Origin: Clavelina lepadiformis
Lineage: Eukaryota > Chordata > Ascidiacea > Aplousobranchia > Clavelinidae
Assembly: GCF_947623445.1 (NCBI RefSeq)
Contig: NC_135242.1
Span: forward strand, 8,246,001-8,310,000
Direction: 5' to 3'
Length of the DNA stretch: 64,000 bases
Below are positions 60,201 through 64,000 of the stretch, piece after piece. Under the pieces are notes generated by a model. The model did no database searches. It was not told the DNA's origin and was given only the letters and a program-made list of their open reading frames with translations. Position 1 is the first letter of the stretch. Each line of letters opens with the position of its first letter. The position numbers and the translations under genes are program-made.

Positions 60201-63004
60201 GGTAATAATAACGCATCAATCACTTGTGCTTTCAAAAAAAAACACATTAAATAAGTTGTACAGATTACACTGGCACACATTGTTGATCCACTGCTAACTC
60301 AGTGACAGCCATTTATTATAACTCATTGGTAATAATAATATGAACTGAAGCAGATATTTGTGACCATTTTTAGATAGTATAAATAGATGCCCTCTTAAAT
60401 TTGTTAGTAACAGAAAAGCACGCTGTAGCTGATGTCACAAAAAGATGAAAGGTCATTCAGGTCAATCTTTTGCCCTTCCCCGTTCTCTGGCTGGCTTAGC
60501 TGCTGGAAATGATAGTTAGGCAGATTCCATCCAATATCACCTTGAAATCATTTCTTAATCCTTTGTTGATGTCTGGTGCCATAATCTCAAGCTTTCTAAG
60601 TCTCTGGAAGGCTTCATAATCAGATTCACCAAATAAACGAATTGGCTCAGTTCTGTCACGTAAGCGACGAATTACCTAGCGTAGAAAACTATAAGGTTGA
60701 GAAGGACAAAAAAATCAAAATATAGAATAATGTTACCAATACCTTAGTTATAACAACAGTTACCACGAAAAAATAACAGATAACAAAAATGCATCCACTC
60801 ATAAAAGAGCAACGTTTAGTTGCTAAATAACCCAAAAGTGTGCTTACTTCTTGTCGAGAAATGTTCATTGGAAGTTTATCTTCATCAACAGCAATTGTAT
60901 TTGGGTGATCAGGTTCTTGAGTTGATGTTGATGGCTGTTCTTCAATTCTTTTTATGTTATGCTTAGCCTCATACTCTTTCTTCTCTTGTTCTGCCAAGTC
61001 ACCACGTTTAAAGTACTTTTTCTGAGGCTGCAGCAGAAGCATTCAATCACTAGATGTGTTACAAAATATACACAATACCATAATCGTGAAGGAACCTTTT
61101 TACTTTTCCGTTATCATATTAAAATATGTCACAAATCAATCTCTTGCTACGATTTGCATATTTTTAAAATCATTTTCATGTTGCAAACCGTTTCACAGCC
61201 AAATTACAACATTTTTGTTTGGTGTCTAGAATAGGGCTTCCTACACCAACTCAGAAAAAAATAGTCATTTTCTTCACTTAGCTACATATGTATATATTAG
61301 GGTTGGATTATCCGGATAACGGTTAACCGATTAACCGATTAACCGCAGTTTTTTTTTCTATCTGATATCCGGATATAATTCTGCCGGTTAACCGGCTAAA
61401 AGAGTATCGTTGCTAATGCGTTTTACACTTTTTAGTAAGTTTGAACATTCTTTGTTACGTAGAGGCTGACTCCCGCTGAGAGCAATCAAACCTTTGTTCA
61501 CACTTCTATTGTCTTATACTTTCAACTACGGTACTCGTAAAATGCACGAGTGAAATTTACTATCACGTCACAAAGAAAGCATAATGAATGATTCTTTTAA
61601 TAGAAGACTGCATTCTCATGGCAAGGTAAAGTCTGTGAAGTGTCAGTTGAAAAGCTTTGGCTACAACCTAGTTTGAAGTGACTAAATTTAAGAGATGGAA
61701 TTTAAACGTTTCAAAAGTGATAATCCAGTTTGGGGCTACTTTCTACGATCAAGAAATGGTGAGAGGGCAAAATGTGAAACCTGTAAAAACACGATTTCTT
61801 GTAAAGGTGGATCTACAGGAGCAATGAGAAACCACCTTGGTTTAAAACATAAGATTGTTCTTGACACAAAGAAAGCAAAACAGCAAGTTTCTTTGGAAAA
61901 CACAAACAAATGTTCCGCAGGTACTAGCACGATTGAAAACTATTTTAAGCCAACCAAAGAGTCGCAGAAAGGAAGCAGAAAGAGCATTCAGTGCATGTGG
62001 ACTCTTTGTTACAAAACTCTGGTTCCGTCTACAGGATTCCACAATTGATGCATTGTGCTTTATAAGGAGGGCGTTGCAGAAGCAGTGAACATTAAATTTG
62101 CGTGATTTTTCTCGTATTCGCTCGTACTGCGCGTGTACGTAGATCTACAATAAAACTGTGTAATGATTTTACAATCCATTTTTCATGCAAACCTCGTGAA
62201 ATCGATTGTCTCACTTAGCAGTTATTATCCGGTTAGATAAATTCCAAATATACGGATATATCCGTTATCCGGATAGTAAAAATTATTGATATCCGAACTA
62301 ACCCTAGTATATATGTTTTTTATGATGCTTTAAATGCACCCTCCACTCAAGGCTTTGTAAAATATTGTCAGACACTAACACTATACACCTTGTACAATGT
62401 ACATAGCTACGTTGCATCTGCTATACCACCCAAAAAAAATTGCGGTCAGAGACTTGATAAAACATTGATTTATCTAACAAACACTGGACCATTTATGACA
62501 CTACTTTACAGAATTGTTTCTATGTTTGGCATCATGGACATATTAAATGCAGATGCATGACATTAACATGTAATGCACGAAGTGTCCATTATGTAACATA
62601 CAACTTCAGATTCATTCATTGTGCACAATCAAAGCATCATAATAGCATAGATATGTAATATCTTGTAGACTATTTTTTGAGTGGGTTCAGAAAACCCTAC
62701 ATTACACAATGAGTAAAAACATCTGTAATACGAGTACACTATATTTGCAATTGTTTTTATATCAACGAAAAATAAATATGCAAGGTATTTAAAATTTTTG
62801 CAGCTCTCTATTGGCAAAAATTAGTTCACGTCTCTCATAAGTAACAAACAAGTGCACCTATTTCAATACGATGGGCAGCAGCACAATAAAGTGTTTTCAA
62901 CATTATATTATGTTAATAAGGTGACATACATTCATGATATTCTTGTCTTCAATTATCTTCCGTTTTCGGTCTACCTCAGCTTTTAGGATCGATGCAAAAT
63001 CCAT
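57268..63004 (-). CDS. PRPF18: Pre-mRNA-splicing factor 18 (7 exons, 347 aa)
   Basis: Exons on the minus strand: 63004-62930, 61027-60848, 60675-60541, 60193-60068, 59953-59885, 57796-57584, 57513-57268. All introns are phase 0. Start [22 protein letters not shown], then [13 protein letters not shown] and the PRP4-like/SFM segment (79-101) [22 protein letters not shown], followed by [21 protein letters not shown]. The Prp18 helical domain ends in the family's most conserved loop, [20 protein letters not shown] and [10 protein letters not shown] (from about residue 272). Length is close to human (342 aa). Known role: a step-2 spliceosome factor acting with SLU7 and U5 snRNP in 3' splice-site selection. 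Introns 1 and 5 contain hAT elements. Confidence 0.97.
58002..58176. mobile_element. hAT-type MITE in PRPF18 intron 5
   Basis: Ends CAGGGATGTCCAA and TTGGACATCCCTG. Perfect 8-bp target-site duplication GTCTAGAC at 57994-58001 and 58177-58184. Confidence 0.95.
61298..62306 (+). mobile_element. Internally deleted hAT transposon in PRPF18 intron 1
   Basis: Ends TAGGGTTGGATTATCCGGAT and (complement) GGATATCCGAACTAACCCTA-like sequence ending at 62306. Perfect 8-bp target-site duplication GTATATAT (61290-61297, 62307-62314). It keeps both ends of a transposase gene and lies antisense to PRPF18. TTAACCGATTAACCG short tandem motifs occur near the left end. Confidence 0.9.
61695..62088 (+). pseudogene. 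hAT transposase remnant: BED zinc finger plus C-terminal end
   Basis: The frame at 61695-62048 starts [10 protein letters not shown] and has a BED-type finger with C27, C30, H47 and H52 (WGYF...AKCETCKN...RNHLGLKH). The typical hAT C-terminal dimerisation motif [15 protein letters not shown]...LCFIRRAL follows in another frame, to 62088. The catalytic core between them has been deleted, and the junction is out of frame. Confidence 0.8.
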
Positions 63005-63504
63005 GACAACAAATGCTGCTTTAAACAAGCACTAGAGATTTTTTTCCACCAAAGAAAAGTCCTGCAAATTATCACAACTCACCTGTTGAAATTTAGATAT
63101 AGTTGCCTGGTTACAATCACCGACACAGTGGCACTACTGCTAGGGCTAGGTTGACCAACCGCAATATAAGTTATTTCACATGACTGTCTTATGTTATATT
63201 TGAAGATTTCAAATATATCATGAAGTGTAATACAGTATGTGATATATATTTCAAAAAAACATCCAGTAATTTTGTGCAAAAACTGATGCAAAGAGCCTGA
63301 GAGGTAGCAAAATAATTCAAAGACAATACGCTTTTTGTAAAAAACAGTGAAATGCGCCAATTTCCCGGGGCAAAATTGCCATTTTGTCTACTATGTTGGC
63401 ATGACGCAAATTTTGGCAATACATTTATAGGTGCGTTTATTCGGCGCACTGAAAATAAACAGGCTTTTCAATGGGGTTATATCTGTTAAATCTTTTGTGT
63501 TTTA
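63005..63504. other. Upstream flank of PRPF18
   Basis: No other exon. The PRPF18 promoter is expected here; no clear core element was identified. Confidence 0.4.
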
Positions 63505-63775
63505 TTGTGGGCTTGGTAGAGGAGTGGTTAGAGCACTGGACTCGCAATAATCTGGATCGTGTTCAATAACTAGTGGCATAGCCAATGTAATGCCCTTGGG
63601 CAAGGCAATATTGAGTAATGACATTTACTTCCGGTGAAAAGTTCTAAATTCGGGTAATGCGATAAAAAAATGTATGAGAATTGAAATGACCACAGAGGCT
63701 AGGTCGGTAACTGGGGCTCGAGTGATGAGGAATCATCACCAGGTTTAGGTCGTGCAAAAACTTTCCTCAGTTTGC
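63505..63775 (+). repeat. tRNA-derived SINE
   Basis: GGTAGAGGAGTGGTTAGAGC at 63514 resembles a pol III A box, and TCGTGTTCAATAAC about 45 bases on resembles a degenerate B box. GCCCTTGGGCAAGGCA, a block common in marine animal SINEs, follows. The tail GGGGCTCGAGTGATGAGGAA recurs near 9399 and, more diverged, near 32155. Confidence 0.75.
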
Positions 63776-64000
63776 GGATAAACATTATCATAGCATTCCA
63801 AAGCTTTGTGTTAATATTGTGTGCATTGAATTACAAATATCTGCATTTCAATTACAACTCGTTACAGAACTTGAGCAACCAGTTTCCACCCTGTAATAGC
63901 CCATGTTACGAGCTGTTGTTAACATAGTTAGTTCAGTTTACCAACTAACGCTACTGATTGTAAACCTTTTTAACGAGTATTTGTAGGTAAAGGTGCAGTG
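63776..64000. other. Right edge, nothing recognised
   Basis: No exon or structured element seen. Confidence 0.4.

Noticed and set aside
61301..61400. TTAACCG repeats considered as telomere-like sequence
   Set aside because: Only a few copies, located at the hAT terminal region and absent elsewhere. Better explained as element-specific subterminal motifs.

Overview
The window reads as AT-rich nuclear DNA of an animal. Protein-coding genes are split into short exons with GT-AG introns and conserved phases, poly(A) signals are AATAAA-type, and intergenic and intronic space is crowded with DNA-transposon remnants. Chordate-type genes (claudin, CCDC50, PPP1R35, PAGR1, a prothymosin-like gene) and the many marine-type repeats suggest an invertebrate deuterostome. 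A tunicate is my best guess, but this is inference, not proof.

Layout. 1-1.5 kb: the 3' end of a membrane-anchored, envelope-like ORF followed by a possible LTR with a CCAAT/TATA promoter. 1.5-10.4 kb: repeats, a 15-16 bp minisatellite, a hAT-type MITE and the first two exons of a receptor-like gene whose remainder is not visible. 10.4-19.7 kb: CCDC50 (+, 11 exons, 490 aa). Its intron 1 holds a whole MULE transposon with an intact FLYWCH/DDE transposase, and its intron 10 holds a hAT inside a hAT. 21.9-25.3 kb: GABARAP (-, 4 exons, 117 aa). 25.9-28.8 kb: more nested hAT-like elements. 30.8-35.3 kb: a claudin (+) with two alternative 3' halves. 35.7-37.3 kb: UBE2T (-, 5 exons). 40.4-42.1 kb: PAGR1 (+, 3 exons), convergent with PPP1R35 (-, 4 exons, 42.5-44.3 kb). 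47.3-48.2 kb: a decayed transposon ORF. 50.5-53.8 kb: a prothymosin-like acidic nuclear protein (-, 4 exons). 54.9-56.2 kb: an old Ty3/gypsy-like LTR element (-). 57.3-63.0 kb: PRPF18 (-, 7 exons, 347 aa). 63.5 kb: a tRNA-derived SINE.

Functionally the genes are mostly unrelated housekeeping genes: splicing (PRPF18), Fanconi/ubiquitin conjugation (UBE2T), the KMT2C/D cofactor PAGR1, the centrosome (PPP1R35) and junctions (claudin). One pairing is suggestive: CCDC50, a ubiquitin-binding autophagy receptor in mammals, lies tail-to-tail with GABARAP, an ATG8-family protein. Most unexplained structure is transposon nesting, for which target-site duplications can be read directly at many boundaries. 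Exon coordinates were derived by hand from splice signals, reading phase and similarity to remembered families. No alignment or search was run.
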